Shown here one piece after another: positions 8,334 through 17,429 of a DNA stretch of 64,000 nucleotides. Origin of the DNA: Bog-950 sp964615305 (GTDB taxonomy: Bacteria > Bacteroidota > Bacteroidia > Chitinophagales > LD1); assembly GCA_964615305.1 (NCBI GenBank), contig CAZTNA010000007.1:1-64000 (forward strand). The letters run 5' to 3'. Within the stretch, counting starts at the first letter, position 1, and every line of letters begins with the position of its first letter. The position numbers and the translations under genes are program-made. The notes under the pieces were generated by a model. The model did not search any database, was not told where the DNA came from, and saw only the letters and a list, made by a program, of their open reading frames with translations.

Positions 8334-9296
8334 TTACGCGGCCATGTATGTAAACAGATAAAATGCAGCAATAGATAAAACACCCAGCAGCATTATTACT
8401 TTAAGTAATACGCTTATACGAGCGTAATCTTTTTGCTCTTTAGGTGTAAGCAACAATACAATAGCTGCTACCACCGGTACGGCTACCGCCACGGCCAAAT
8501 ATGAAACTTGTTTAAGCGCACCGGCTTCAATAAGCCATTTCATAAAAAAACCAAGTCCGCCAAGCAAGGCAACTAATACTGCCAAAGCTACATACCGTGT
8601 AATGGTTATACCAAACTGAACTGCCATAGTGTTTATTTTGTATGAAGCATCTCCTTCCACATCTTCTATATCTTTTACCAGTTCGCGGGCCAGATTAGTT
8701 ATAAATGCAAAACCTCCATAAAACTTTACCTGTAACAGCAGCATGCCAAAAACATACTGCGAACTTTCAAACTGCACAGTAGCCAAAAAGTTTTTTTCGA
8801 ACATAAGCAGCAGCAAAAACACAAAGCCAGTTAGTGCACTTACTACTACATTACCCACCAGCGGAATCTTTTTTAAATACGATGAATACAAATACAACAG
8901 CAACACACAGATAACGTAGAAATAACCGGTTTTGTAATTGTTGGTTTGGTAGCCCAGATAAAAACCAATGGCTATACCTGCAAATGCAAAAACGGCATGC
9001 ATATAAAAGGCCTGGTCTAGCGAGAACGCTGCTTGCGGTAACGGGCGGTATGGTTTGTATTCTTTGTCTAACTCAAAATCGAAATAGTCGTTAATTATGT
9101 TTCCGGCAGCGGCCACCAGTAAAACAGAAAGCACAAACAGACAAAATTCAACCGTAGTAAACGGCAGTAGCGTAGTAAACAGTTTGTATTGATGTGCCGG
9201 TGTTAGAATCAGAAAATAAAACAATGAAATGCAGAGCGTTAGTATAGCAAGATTAGCTGCACGTATTAACTGAAAGAATGCCAAAGCTTTTTTCAA
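8334..9296 (-). CDS. UbiA-superfamily prenyltransferase, DGGGP-synthase-like
   Basis: 320 residues, eight or nine membrane helices. Both Asp-rich motifs of UbiA enzymes are present: NDYFDFELD (about 69-77) and DIEDVEGD (about 209-216), which bind Mg-prenyl diphosphate. In Bacteroidota such proteins are usually annotated geranylgeranylglycerol-phosphate geranylgeranyltransferase; with no menaquinone or heme genes adjacent, MenA or CtaB is less likely but not excluded, and menD/menB lie 15 kb away. It lies between maf and the DUF2520 gene with short gaps (9 and 25 bp). The acceptor substrate is not determined by the sequence alone. Confidence 0.75.
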   Translation of the reverse strand: MKKALAFFQLIRAANLAILTLCISLFYFLILTPAHQYKLFTTLLPFTTVEFCLFVLSVLLVAAAGNIINDYFDFELDKEYKPYRPLPQAAFSLDQAFYMHAVFAFAGIAIGFYLGYQTNNYKTGYFYVICVLLLYLYSSYLKKIPLVGNVVVSALTGFVFLLLLMFEKNFLATVQFESSQYVFGMLLLQVKFYGGFAFITNLARELVKDIEDVEGDASYKINTMAVQFGITITRYVALAVLVALLGGLGFFMKWLIEAGALKQVSYLAVAVAVPVVAAIVLLLTPKEQKDYARISVLLKVIMLLGVLSIAAFYLFTYMAA

Positions 9297-9321
9297 ACTG
9301 AGAAATTTTTACCGCACGAAT

Positions 9322-10095
9322 CTATTTATCCTTATCGCTTTGCGAAGCAATAATGCTTTGAGTCAGTACTTCATACACTTTTCTCAATCGTTCTTCGCTG
9401 CTGAGTAGTTGAATGTGCTTGTCTATTACCTGCATATCGTTACGGGCTGCCGGACCTGTTTGTATATTATCAGGAGAATGTTGGGCTAAGTTTTCGATAG
9501 ATTGGAAAATAAGCGGCTTCAGAATTTCGAAGGGCAAATGATGAGCCAGCATCAGCTTTTCCGAAATACCATATAAGTGATTGGTAAAATTATTGGCAAA
9601 CACCGCTGCTAAATGAATCCACTGCCTTTGCTCTTCATCTACCCGGTGCACATTCTGCGAAATAGTAAAGCCCAACCTCTCTAACAGTTGGGTAGTTTCA
9701 GTATTGCTGCCTTCAATTAGTATGGGCACACTTTTAAAATCTACTTTCATGGCCTTGGTCATGGTTTGCAGCGGATAAAATATACCGTAGTTAACTGAAC
9801 TCTGTTTTAACAGTGCCGATGATTTAGTACCGGAAGTATGCACTACAACTTTGTCGTTAACATTCAATGTTGCAGCCCTTTCGGCAATAGCATCGTCTTT
9901 TACAGCTATCACATACAATTCTGCATCTAACAACTGTTGAATGTTAGAAGTAAAACGTGCGCCCACTGTCTTTGCCAACTCCTCTCCTGCCTCGCTGCTG
10001 CGGTTGTAAATTTCTACAACAGTGTGTCCGGCTTTTTTAAAAGCCAGTGCCAATTGTGTAGCCACATTTCCTGCGCCCAAAATGGTAATGTTCAT
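9322..10095 (-). CDS. Rossmann-fold and DUF2520 protein
   Basis: 257 residues. Residues 4-30 form an NAD(P)-binding Rossmann start (ITILGAGNVATQLALAFKKAGHTV, GxGxxA type), like pyrroline-carboxylate reductase and F420-dependent NADP reductases; the C-terminal half is the helical DUF2520 dimerisation domain (RQWIHLAAVFANNFTNHLYGIS, then GPAARND). It probably acts as a small-molecule dehydrogenase, but no substrate is established for the family. Part of the maf-ubiA-DUF2520 row. Confidence 0.82.
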   Translation of the reverse strand: MNITILGAGNVATQLALAFKKAGHTVVEIYNRSSEAGEELAKTVGARFTSNIQQLLDAELYVIAVKDDAIAERAATLNVNDKVVVHTSGTKSSALLKQSSVNYGIFYPLQTMTKAMKVDFKSVPILIEGSNTETTQLLERLGFTISQNVHRVDEEQRQWIHLAAVFANNFTNHLYGISEKLMLAHHLPFEILKPLIFQSIENLAQHSPDNIQTGPAARNDMQVIDKHIQLLSSEERLRKVYEVLTQSIIASQSDKDK

Positions 10096-10131
10096 ACAAC
10101 TAAGATAAGTGTTTCGGCTATCCGGTCTAAC

Positions 10132-11121
10132 TTATTTTATACTGCCCATGTGTGCTTTTAGTTTGTTAAGCACATCTATTTCAGAAGGGTCGTAACCTTG
10201 CAATACGGCTAACTCGTAACTGAGCCAATCGCCAAAATGAATAAAGTAGAAATGCTTTTCAAAAGTATCTGCTCCTTTGGCATGTATCTCATACACGCTT
10301 TCTGATATTTTCTCTATAACATCTTTTTTAAACAAAATACGGTGTGTATTGCGCTCGTATTCATCATCGGCTCTAAACACCAGCACGGCAATGGCATTAT
10401 TTTGCTCTCGCCAACCTACTAATTCATTGTGGTTCATTTCAGGCACCACATTAAACCAACAATGCAACTTCGAGTTTTCATTTATCTGCTGTTTTAATCT
10501 CAGCAGCGTACTCTCATACTTATCCTCAGAGTAAGCAATAATAATTTTACGCTCTAGCTTAGCGGCTAAAAACTTTACATCATCTACTATTGCCTGTTGT
10601 TCTTTATCGAGCAGTGCGGCACTATTTCTAACTTGTTGCTTAAATTCATTGCTTATTAATCCAAAATGGTGCAACACAAAAAACAACTGAATGGTTGAAT
10701 AACCCAGGCAAGAGCGCGGAGGAAAACCAGCGGGAATAGTTATTAAATCGAAATTGTTATCACGTGCAATTTCAGCCAGTTTGCCACCGCTGGTTATACA
10801 AATGGGCTTTAGCCCTTTTACAATTGCCTGATGAGCGCACGAAATAGTTTCCTCTGTATTACCTGAGTATGAAGACAGAATAATCAGGGTAGATGCATCA
10901 ACAAATGCCGGTAGAAAATAACCCTTGTTAACTGTTATGGGTTGCTTCAACTCATCACGTGTTAACTCATTCAATATATTTCCACCAAAGCCCGATGCGC
11001 CAAGCCCTGCCACTAACACATTTTTGACTGGCGTATTAAAAGTAGTCTTTAACTCAATCTGCTCTCCTATTTCAATGGCTTTTAAAAGCTGAGCCGGAAA
11101 CTGTTTTATAAGTTCATACAT
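10132..11121 (-). CDS. Bifunctional phosphoglucose/phosphomannose isomerase-type SIS protein
   Basis: 329 residues. An N-terminal SIS domain carries the sugar-phosphate loop (LSSYSGNTEET at about 77-87) and the family's GFPPRSCLGY element; the C-terminal domain has the catalytic MNHNELVGW block. This is the short PGI/PMI family, which interconverts glucose-6-phosphate or mannose-6-phosphate with fructose-6-phosphate, feeding glycolysis and GDP-mannose. It sits 36 bp upstream of the DUF2520 gene on the same strand. Confidence 0.82.
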   Translation of the reverse strand: MYELIKQFPAQLLKAIEIGEQIELKTTFNTPVKNVLVAGLGASGFGGNILNELTRDELKQPITVNKGYFLPAFVDASTLIILSSYSGNTEETISCAHQAIVKGLKPICITSGGKLAEIARDNNFDLITIPAGFPPRSCLGYSTIQLFFVLHHFGLISNEFKQQVRNSAALLDKEQQAIVDDVKFLAAKLERKIIIAYSEDKYESTLLRLKQQINENSKLHCWFNVVPEMNHNELVGWREQNNAIAVLVFRADDEYERNTHRILFKKDVIEKISESVYEIHAKGADTFEKHFYFIHFGDWLSYELAVLQGYDPSEIDVLNKLKAHMGSIK

Positions 11122-11212
11122 AATTCTATTGCAAAAATGGTGCGTGAAGAAAAGAATTTTTTGGTGTCAGCGGTGGCAGAGAACAACAACTTAGCTTTTA
11201 AATTTTTGATTT

Positions 11213-11220
11213 TATACTTG
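11213..11220 (+). promoter_or_regulatory. -7 promoter element of the NUDIX gene
   Basis: TATACTTG (7 of 8 to TAnnTTTG) ends 4 bp before the ATG at 11225. With a start site a few bases past the element, the transcript would begin at or next to the AUG, that is, be leaderless. No convincing -33 TTG was found. Confidence 0.5.
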
Positions 11221-11224
11221 CCTT

Positions 11225-11710
11225 ATGCTTAGAAGATTCAACCTGCGCGTTTATGGCTTGCTTATAAACGAAAACAACGAAATTTTACTTTCTGACGAAG
11301 TGTTTACCAATGGCAAATTAGCTACTAAGTTTCCGGGTGGTGGTGTAGAGTTGGGCGAAGGACTGCTCGATGCACTTCAACGCGAATTTTTAGAAGAAAC
11401 TAAAGTGCAGGTGCATATTACCGACCATTTCTATACCACCGATTTTTTTGTACCCTCATTTTTCAACGAAACTGCAGAAAGCCAAATAATAAGTGTATAT
11501 TATTTGGTCAATACACCAGAATGGAAAAATATTCCATGCACAGACAAAAAATTTGACTTTAAAGTAATTGAAGGGTTAGATGCTTGGAGCATGCGCTGGG
11601 TGCCACTTACAGAGTTAGATAAAGAACATGACATACATTTGCCAATAGATAAGGTGGTGGTGGAAAAACTTCTGAACAGTTTCCCCAAAATTGGGTTTAG
11701 GGTAAAATAA
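11225..11710 (+). CDS. NUDIX hydrolase
   Basis: 161 residues. The NUDIX box GX5EX7REUXEEXGU is nearly intact: GGVELGEGLLDALQREFLEET at about 39-59, with a Lys in place of the last Gly-type position. The protein starts LRVYGLLINENNEILLSDE, the usual first strand. It should cleave a nucleoside diphosphate linked to another moiety with Mg; substrate unknown. It is a single gene that ends inside the convergent L,D-transpeptidase gene (14-bp overlap of the 3' ends). Confidence 0.85.
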   Translation: MLRRFNLRVYGLLINENNEILLSDEVFTNGKLATKFPGGGVELGEGLLDALQREFLEETKVQVHITDHFYTTDFFVPSFFNETAESQIISVYYLVNTPEWKNIPCTDKKFDFKVIEGLDAWSMRWVPLTELDKEHDIHLPIDKVVVEKLLNSFPKIGFRVK

Positions 11711-12347
11711 GTATTGGCGTACCCACATTAACTGCCACAAACAATTCATCTATTTCTTCATCGGTTACGGCTACACAGCCAAACGTCCAGTCACTTTTGA
11801 TATGGTCTTTACCTTTATTATTCATATTCTTCATTAATCCATGAATCATAATATCACCCCCCGGACGTTTACCTAAAGCACTCGCTTTTTCTTTGTCATC
11901 TTGATTAGGGTAAGAAACCGCTAAACTCTTGTGGTATCGGCTAAATGGATTTTTGCTATTGATAAAATACCACCCTTCGGGTGTTTTGTTATCTCCTTCA
12001 ACCACTTTTGGGCCTATAGGGCTTAACCCCAAAGCCACCTTATACTCTTTCAACAATGCACCATTCTTAAATGCCTGTAAAACACGCTGTGCCTTATGCA
12101 CAGCTAAACTGTCTATGTCACCTTTTACAAAACTAATGTTGCTTTCTGTAACAACCGGATCGGCAGTTCTGCGTTTGCTGCGTTTCTTTCTAGCCTTCTT
12201 GGTATCGAGCATGGTTGTTGTGTCCGTATCAGATTGCAATTGCTCTTGCAACAAATGGGCACGCTTGACTTGTTGGCGACTAACCAAATAAAATACTACA
12301 CCACTTGCCAAAACACAAACCAAAATCAATGCAATTAGCGTACGCAT
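11697..12347 (-). CDS. L,D-transpeptidase (YkuD domain), membrane anchored
   Basis: 216 residues. An N-terminal membrane anchor (LIALILVCVLASGVVFYLV) is followed by a short basic linker (KKARKKRSKRR) and a YkuD catalytic domain. The active-site block shows the conserved His (MIHGLMKN) and a C-terminal DWTFGCVAVTDEEI that holds the nucleophilic Cys (family pattern S/T-x-G-C). It would act in the periplasm, making 3-3 crosslinks or attaching proteins to peptidoglycan. TFGC rather than the common SHGC is within family variation. Faces the NUDIX gene tail to tail. Confidence 0.82.
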   Translation of the reverse strand: MRTLIALILVCVLASGVVFYLVSRQQVKRAHLLQEQLQSDTDTTTMLDTKKARKKRSKRRTADPVVTESNISFVKGDIDSLAVHKAQRVLQAFKNGALLKEYKVALGLSPIGPKVVEGDNKTPEGWYFINSKNPFSRYHKSLAVSYPNQDDKEKASALGKRPGGDIMIHGLMKNMNNKGKDHIKSDWTFGCVAVTDEEIDELFVAVNVGTPILILP

Positions 12348-12414
12348 AAACCTCTTTTAAACCTAACGTATGCAAATTGAAAATAGTATCTCTGTCATGA
12401 CTCGTTTCTGAAGT

Positions 12415-13776
12415 TTAAGCCATTACTTCAATTAAGTCAAACTCGGTAATAATGTGTAATATACCAGAGTTAGCCCTCACCATAACCGCACTGTTATCTT
12501 TCGAAATTTGTTTTGAAATATCTGCCGTAGTGTCGGTTAACTGTACCAATGGAAATGGCTTGCCCATTACCTTACCCACTTCGTCATCGCGGTGGTAAGG
12601 GTTGTCCATAAGCAATTGCAAAATACCGCGCTCAGTAATACTGCCCAGGTTTGTATCCTTGTCCATTACCGGTAATTGGGTAAGGTTCATCTCTTTCATT
12701 TTTTTGAAAGCTGTTGCCACTGTATCAGTTGGCGAAACAAAAACAAGTTCAGTGATTTTCTTTCTGTCAATAATTGTTTTGGCAGTAACTACCTCATCCA
12801 TTAAAAATCCGCGTTCGCGCATCCACTCGTCATTGTATATTTTAGCCATGTAGCGGCTACCGTGATCGTGTAGTATAATCACCACTACATCATCCTTTTT
12901 GAACCTGTCTTTGAGCTGAAGCAACCCTTGCATAACTGTACCAGCACTGTAGCCGCAAAAAATTCCTTCTTCTTTTGCCAGTTTGCGTGCCATAATGGCA
13001 CCGTCCATGTCAGTTACCTGCTCAATGTGATCTATAAATTTCATATCATAGTTCTGTGGCACAAAATCTTCTCCTATGCCTTCGGTAAAATACGGATACA
13101 CTTCATTAGTATCCAACTCTCCCGTATCGTGAAATTTTTTAAGCAATGATCCATATACATCTATCCCGAACACTTGAATATTTGGGTTCTTTTCTTTCAG
13201 ATACATAGCTGTACCCATGACAGTACCGCCTGTTCCAATAGTGGTAACATAATGGGTTATCTTACCCTCGGTTTGCTCCCATATTTCAGGACCAGTGGTT
13301 TCGTAATGTGCAGCACGGTTACTCAGGTTATCATACTGGTTCATGTGTATTGAATTCGGAATCTCCTTTGCCAAACGCTTGGCAACCGAGTAGTATGAAC
13401 GCGGGTCTTCGGGTTCTACATTCGTTGGGCAAACAATTACTTCGGCTCCCAATGCACGAAGTATATCAAGTTTCGACTTTGATTGCTTATCCGTAGTAGT
13501 AAAAATACACTTGTAGCCCCGAACCACTGATGCAAGAGCTAAGCCCATTCCGGTATTACCTGAAGTGCACTCAATAATAGTGCCTCCCGGCTTTAATTTT
13601 CCTGATTTTTCGGCATCAGTTATCATTTTGATGCCAATACGGTCTTTCACCGAATTGCCCGGATTAAAGTACTCTACCTTAGCTAAAAACAAGCCGGGGA
13701 TGTGCTGTGTAATTTTGTTTAACTTAACCAAAGGTGTATTACCTATGGTTTCTACAATGTTGTTGAAGTATTTCAT
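12415..13776 (-). CDS. PLP-dependent cysteine/cystathionine synthase with two CBS domains
   Basis: 453 residues. Residues 1-325 are a fold-type II PLP enzyme: Schiff-base Lys44 in NPGNSVKDRIG, SGNTGMGLA (about 70-78) for substrate carboxylate, and the GTGGTVMG phosphate loop. EGIGEDFVP is typical of cystathionine beta-synthase. Residues about 340-453 are a pair of CBS domains that commonly bind adenosyl compounds. It makes cystathionine from serine and homocysteine, or cysteine from O-acetylserine; the layout cannot decide between these. Single gene between L,D-transpeptidase and YkgJ-type genes. Confidence 0.88.
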   Translation of the reverse strand: MKYFNNIVETIGNTPLVKLNKITQHIPGLFLAKVEYFNPGNSVKDRIGIKMITDAEKSGKLKPGGTIIECTSGNTGMGLALASVVRGYKCIFTTTDKQSKSKLDILRALGAEVIVCPTNVEPEDPRSYYSVAKRLAKEIPNSIHMNQYDNLSNRAAHYETTGPEIWEQTEGKITHYVTTIGTGGTVMGTAMYLKEKNPNIQVFGIDVYGSLLKKFHDTGELDTNEVYPYFTEGIGEDFVPQNYDMKFIDHIEQVTDMDGAIMARKLAKEEGIFCGYSAGTVMQGLLQLKDRFKKDDVVVIILHDHGSRYMAKIYNDEWMRERGFLMDEVVTAKTIIDRKKITELVFVSPTDTVATAFKKMKEMNLTQLPVMDKDTNLGSITERGILQLLMDNPYHRDDEVGKVMGKPFPLVQLTDTTADISKQISKDNSAVMVRANSGILHIITEFDLIEVMA

Positions 13777-13815
13777 ACTTTGCGGGTAATAAATAGTAGT
13801 GTTCTACCCGCAATA

Positions 13816-14319
13816 TTAAATTTTCCCTGTCAGTTGCTGTTGTAAGTTTTCTACAAAAACCAGAGTGGCCGGGCAATAGGTTAAGTTATTGGTAAATGTT
13901 TTTTCGTTTACCTGATACCGAAAGTCTTTACGTACAAAATGTGGGAAACCCGCACAGTCAGCAGGGCGAATTTCATAGATGGTACATTTATGATCTTTAC
14001 CTAGAAAATGGCATGGTGTAGTGCGGTTTATTATGTCTTTGTTCTCGTCTATTTTTAAAAACTTGTCGAAATACTGTTGGTAGGTCATTCCTACATACGC
14101 AGCTATACGTTTAATATCTCCCTTAGTGTAGGTAGGGGTCATTTTTTTACAGCAATTGGCGCAGTCAAGGCATGCCACCTGCGCCCAGGTCTTCTTATCA
14201 GCCTCTGTTACGTGCTTCATGATAGGGCCCTTACTTTTACCTACCTTGCGTAGAAACGATGCAAGCGACTTCTTTTTACGGGCAGCTCTTCGCTGATACG
14301 TTTTTACGTTGAATGCCAT
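13816..14319 (-). CDS. YkgJ-type cysteine-cluster protein
   Basis: 167 residues. The Cys motif CLDCANCC (about 50-57), followed by TPCHFLGKDHKCTIYEIRPADCAGFP, is the CxxCxxCC ... C ... C ... C pattern of the YkgJ family, thought to bind zinc or an iron-sulfur cluster. The N-terminus is very basic (RRAARKKKSLASFLRK), which could contact nucleic acid. Function of the family is not established. Single gene, same direction as its neighbours. Confidence 0.8.
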   Translation of the reverse strand: MAFNVKTYQRRAARKKKSLASFLRKVGKSKGPIMKHVTEADKKTWAQVACLDCANCCKKMTPTYTKGDIKRIAAYVGMTYQQYFDKFLKIDENKDIINRTTPCHFLGKDHKCTIYEIRPADCAGFPHFVRKDFRYQVNEKTFTNNLTYCPATLVFVENLQQQLTGKI

Positions 14320-14391
14320 ATTTAGTTTGTAAAGTGCGAAGTGTCCACTTTCAAAAATTGAATGCAGACACTGACTGAAGTTTGAGGAAGT

Positions 14392-14601
14392 TTAAAGAGT
14401 AACAAAATCAAATTTGTTGCTGTACTTTCTCACCTTACCGTTTTTGAGTGTAACTTTTAAGTCAAGCCCTTCCCACACAGCGCTGGCCACCTCTTCGCCA
14501 ACTTCCAGTGTGGTAGCAGTTGTTTTGCCGCTAAACAAGCGAACGTTTTTTCCTTTAATTTCCATTGTTCCGTACTTCGGATATTTTGCCTCCCATGCCA
14601 T
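14392..14601 (-). CDS. Small protein of unknown function
   Basis: 69 residues, starting MAWEAKYPKYGTMEIKGKNV and ending NKFDFVTL. It looks like a single all-beta fold: alternating short strands, GKxV and NGKVRKYS turns, no cysteines, no signal. Codon use and composition resemble its neighbours, and there is no competing frame. I do not recognise a family. It begins 205 bp from the divergent frameshifted gene and lies 72 bp upstream of the YkgJ-type gene. Confidence 0.55.
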   Translation of the reverse strand: MAWEAKYPKYGTMEIKGKNVRLFSGKTTATTLEVGEEVASAVWEGLDLKVTLKNGKVRKYSNKFDFVTL

Positions 14602-14804
14602 ATTCTATGATTTATTAATTTTAAATTATGGGGTAAGTATAAAATATTTGGAGTAAAGAACTAACTGTTTTAAGTATTAGTAAGAAAATGACACAAACTT
14701 ATGAGCAGTAGTGTTATTTATATACTTCGTCAAAATTTGAAATTTATCGCAGAACTTAATTACTTTCGGCAGCCATATTTAAACAACTACTAATTTATAC
14801 AACT

Positions 14805-17226
14805 ATGAAAAATATTTTATCTCTACCGGTAATAATGCTTTTAGCATTAATTACAAATGCCCAAAGTAATGTAGGTATCGGAACAGCTAATCCGGTAAGT
14901 AAATTAGATGTAATAAGGTAGCGTAACTATAGGAACCAATTATTCTGGTGTATTTGTGGCACCGGCAAATGGTGCCATCATAGAAGGAAACGTGGGAATT
15001 GGAGTATCGAACCCACAAAATAAATTGGATATTGAAGGGGGAGCTTACTTAGGATATGAAACTAATATATCAGATTTTGGAGGCTTACTTAAGTCCGGAT
15101 TTTATCAGGATGGGGGCAATGCAATTACCGGTGATGTTCCGGACCAAAGTCACACATGGTCGCATTTAATTACAACTCGTCATGACAATACCGGCAATAA
15201 TCATCAGCTACAGATTGGAGCTTCTTATAATGTAAATGATCGTTTATTTTTTAGAAAAATTGCAGCAGGAAATGTATCATCGAATCCGGCATGGAACGAA
15301 ATTGCCACAAGAGGTACAAATGTATTTACCGGCCAGCAAATTGTTGGAGGGCTAACTACCAATGGAGTTAGCCACTATCAATTTGAAGGTGCCACATATC
15401 GCAACCCGGGAGACCACACGCCAACTCTTTTGTTGAGGGCAGATAATCCGTCACTTGGTGTCAACGGATTTCGACCTGCTTTAACTCTATATAACTTCAA
15501 TGGAAATTTGAATTCAACTGTTGGTTTAGCTTTTGCATCAAATGAAGAAGCGGGTATTGGAAATACTGCAAATCTGGCCGGCATTATGGCAATCAAAGAA
15601 TCAGTAGGAACGAACAATGGCTGGTGTCAAGGAGGTTTGTCATTTTTTACAAAAAATATGGGTCAGCGTATTGATGCTATGAGCATAGGCTCTACCGGGC
15701 GTATTAGTTTTTTACAACCCGAAGGTGGTGATCCTAATTTTACAGGATTAGAATCTCCGACAAGTTCAGGTGGCAGAGCTCAGGTCGTTCTTTCTTCTTC
15801 GTATAGCGACTTGGTAATAGCATCTAGTCAGCCTAATCATAACCATGGCTCTACTTTGACATTTGCCACTTACAACCCGTCCGATGCAAATGATTACAGA
15901 AAGTTTGTAGTTAACCAAGGTAACTGGGGAGACAGGAGAGGCTTTTTAGATTTTGGTTATTCAGATGCTGCAGGCAGAAGCAATCCTCACTCCAGTATAA
16001 ATGGTAGCGATAATGTGTTGGTGCTTGATGGGTTTAATAAAAGAGTAGGAATCGGCACGCAAAATCCTGGTGCAAAATTAGATGTGGTTGGGGCTATATG
16101 GAATAATCAAGGTATTGATGGTTGGGGATTTAAAAACGGTTGTGTTTTGGGAACTTATGGGCAAACTAATGCAACCACATTTCCTCTGTATATCCCTACC
16201 TCTGCACAAGGGCTTACTGTAACAAATACGAGCGATGCAGCATTCTTTGGCCTCATAAGCCGGGGAGCAAATAGCAATGATTATAACGCAGTAATAGCCT
16301 GGGGTGACGATGCTGCCGATGACCTCGAATTTAGATTTAATAATTCAACAAAAGCGAGCATAAACAGCGGAGGACAAATCACTTTAGGAAATGACAGAAC
16401 TACATTTTGTCACCACAACCCATACGGTGATGCCATTGGAGAGCCCATTGTTTCTACTGCCCGGTTAGAAGTTGGGGGATGGGACAATGGAACAAATACA
16501 GTACCGGCCATTTTACGTATTCACCAATGGGGAAGTGGGGCGGCTGAATTTTTTAAGCCACAGGGTACAGTATTGTACCTTCGCGAAACTCCGGGTGGCG
16601 GCAATACATGGTTCAATAGATTCGAAGTACAAACTTATCGAGATGAAAGAGCATGGCATGATGCTTCAGTTTCAGTAGCCATAGCCAACGGATCTGCATA
16701 TTTGCCTTCCGTTGGCTTTCACTACCCCGGTAATTATGCCCACCAAATAAGTCTGTTTAATACGCCCGGTCTTGGAGCTATAGATCAAGCCGGCACAAAC
16801 GGATCTCCGTTTTACGCTCAAAGTTTTAATGGATGGAGTGATATTAATGCCAAAAAAGATGTTGCGGATTTGGGAACTAAAGACTTATTGGCTAGTCTTG
16901 ATAACATTATGAAAATCCGGTCAATCAGCTATCGTTTTAATACAGAAACGGATACAGAAGACAGCGATCCAACAACTGCTTACAGAAAGTATCCTCACAT
17001 TGGCTTCGAAGCTCAATCGCTTCCAAAAGAAGTTTACAGCGAAGTGCTAAACGCTACTTCAACCAAAGAAGGTAAAGGAGTAGGGTTAGACTTTAAAGGT
17101 TACGGACTTGGCGATATGGACGGTTTGCTGGTAGCAGGTGTAAAGGCACTGAACATTAAGGTAGAGGAGCAAAACAAATTGATAGAAGATCTACGCAAGC
17201 AAATTGAAGATTTAAAGAAGAAGTAA
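14805..17226 (+). pseudogene. Secreted endosialidase-chaperone (S74, tail-fibre-like) protein, frameshifted
   Basis: The ATG at 14805 opens a signal sequence (MKNILSLPVIMLLALITNAQ) and then SNVGIGTANPVSKLDVI before a TAG at 14919-14921. Removing one A from the AATAA stretch at 14912-14916 restores GSVTIGTNYSGVFVAPANGA and the 756-codon frame that runs to 17226. The body has repeated NVGIGxxxPxxKLDI units, a long beta-rich region, and a C-terminal S74 intramolecular chaperone (SDINAKKDVADLG from 16840 on, ending in a coiled coil EEQNKLIEDLRKQIEDLKKK). In phage tail spikes this domain trimerises the protein and cuts itself off. No T9SS tail. Either a real pseudogene, a phase-variable gene or a one-base sequence error; a GTG at 14956 could start only an unsecreted form. 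Confidence 0.8.
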
Positions 17227-17429
17227 TTCACATATTTACGACCGAGCTCTTTAATATCACCTTACTCTTAATACAGTTTTGAACTGCTATCTCGGTTTCA
17301 AGAAGCATTTACCAATTTCTATCATAATTTTTTTCTCGCTTCTCCCCTCAATTAAACTCTTATCAATTTTCTTTGTCAAAAACCTACAATAATTTTTGCA
17401 ATAACCGTTTATTGAAACAAATTTGCGCC

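Noticed and set aside
14956..17226. Treating 14956 as a normal gene start (GTG)
   Set aside because: The product would lack the signal peptide and begin in the middle of an NVGIG repeat; the 14805 start with a one-base shift explains the sequence better.
14805..17226. Prophage remnant because of the tail-fibre-like domain
   Set aside because: No capsid, terminase, integrase or other phage gene within 10 kb on either side, and a bacterial signal peptide is present.
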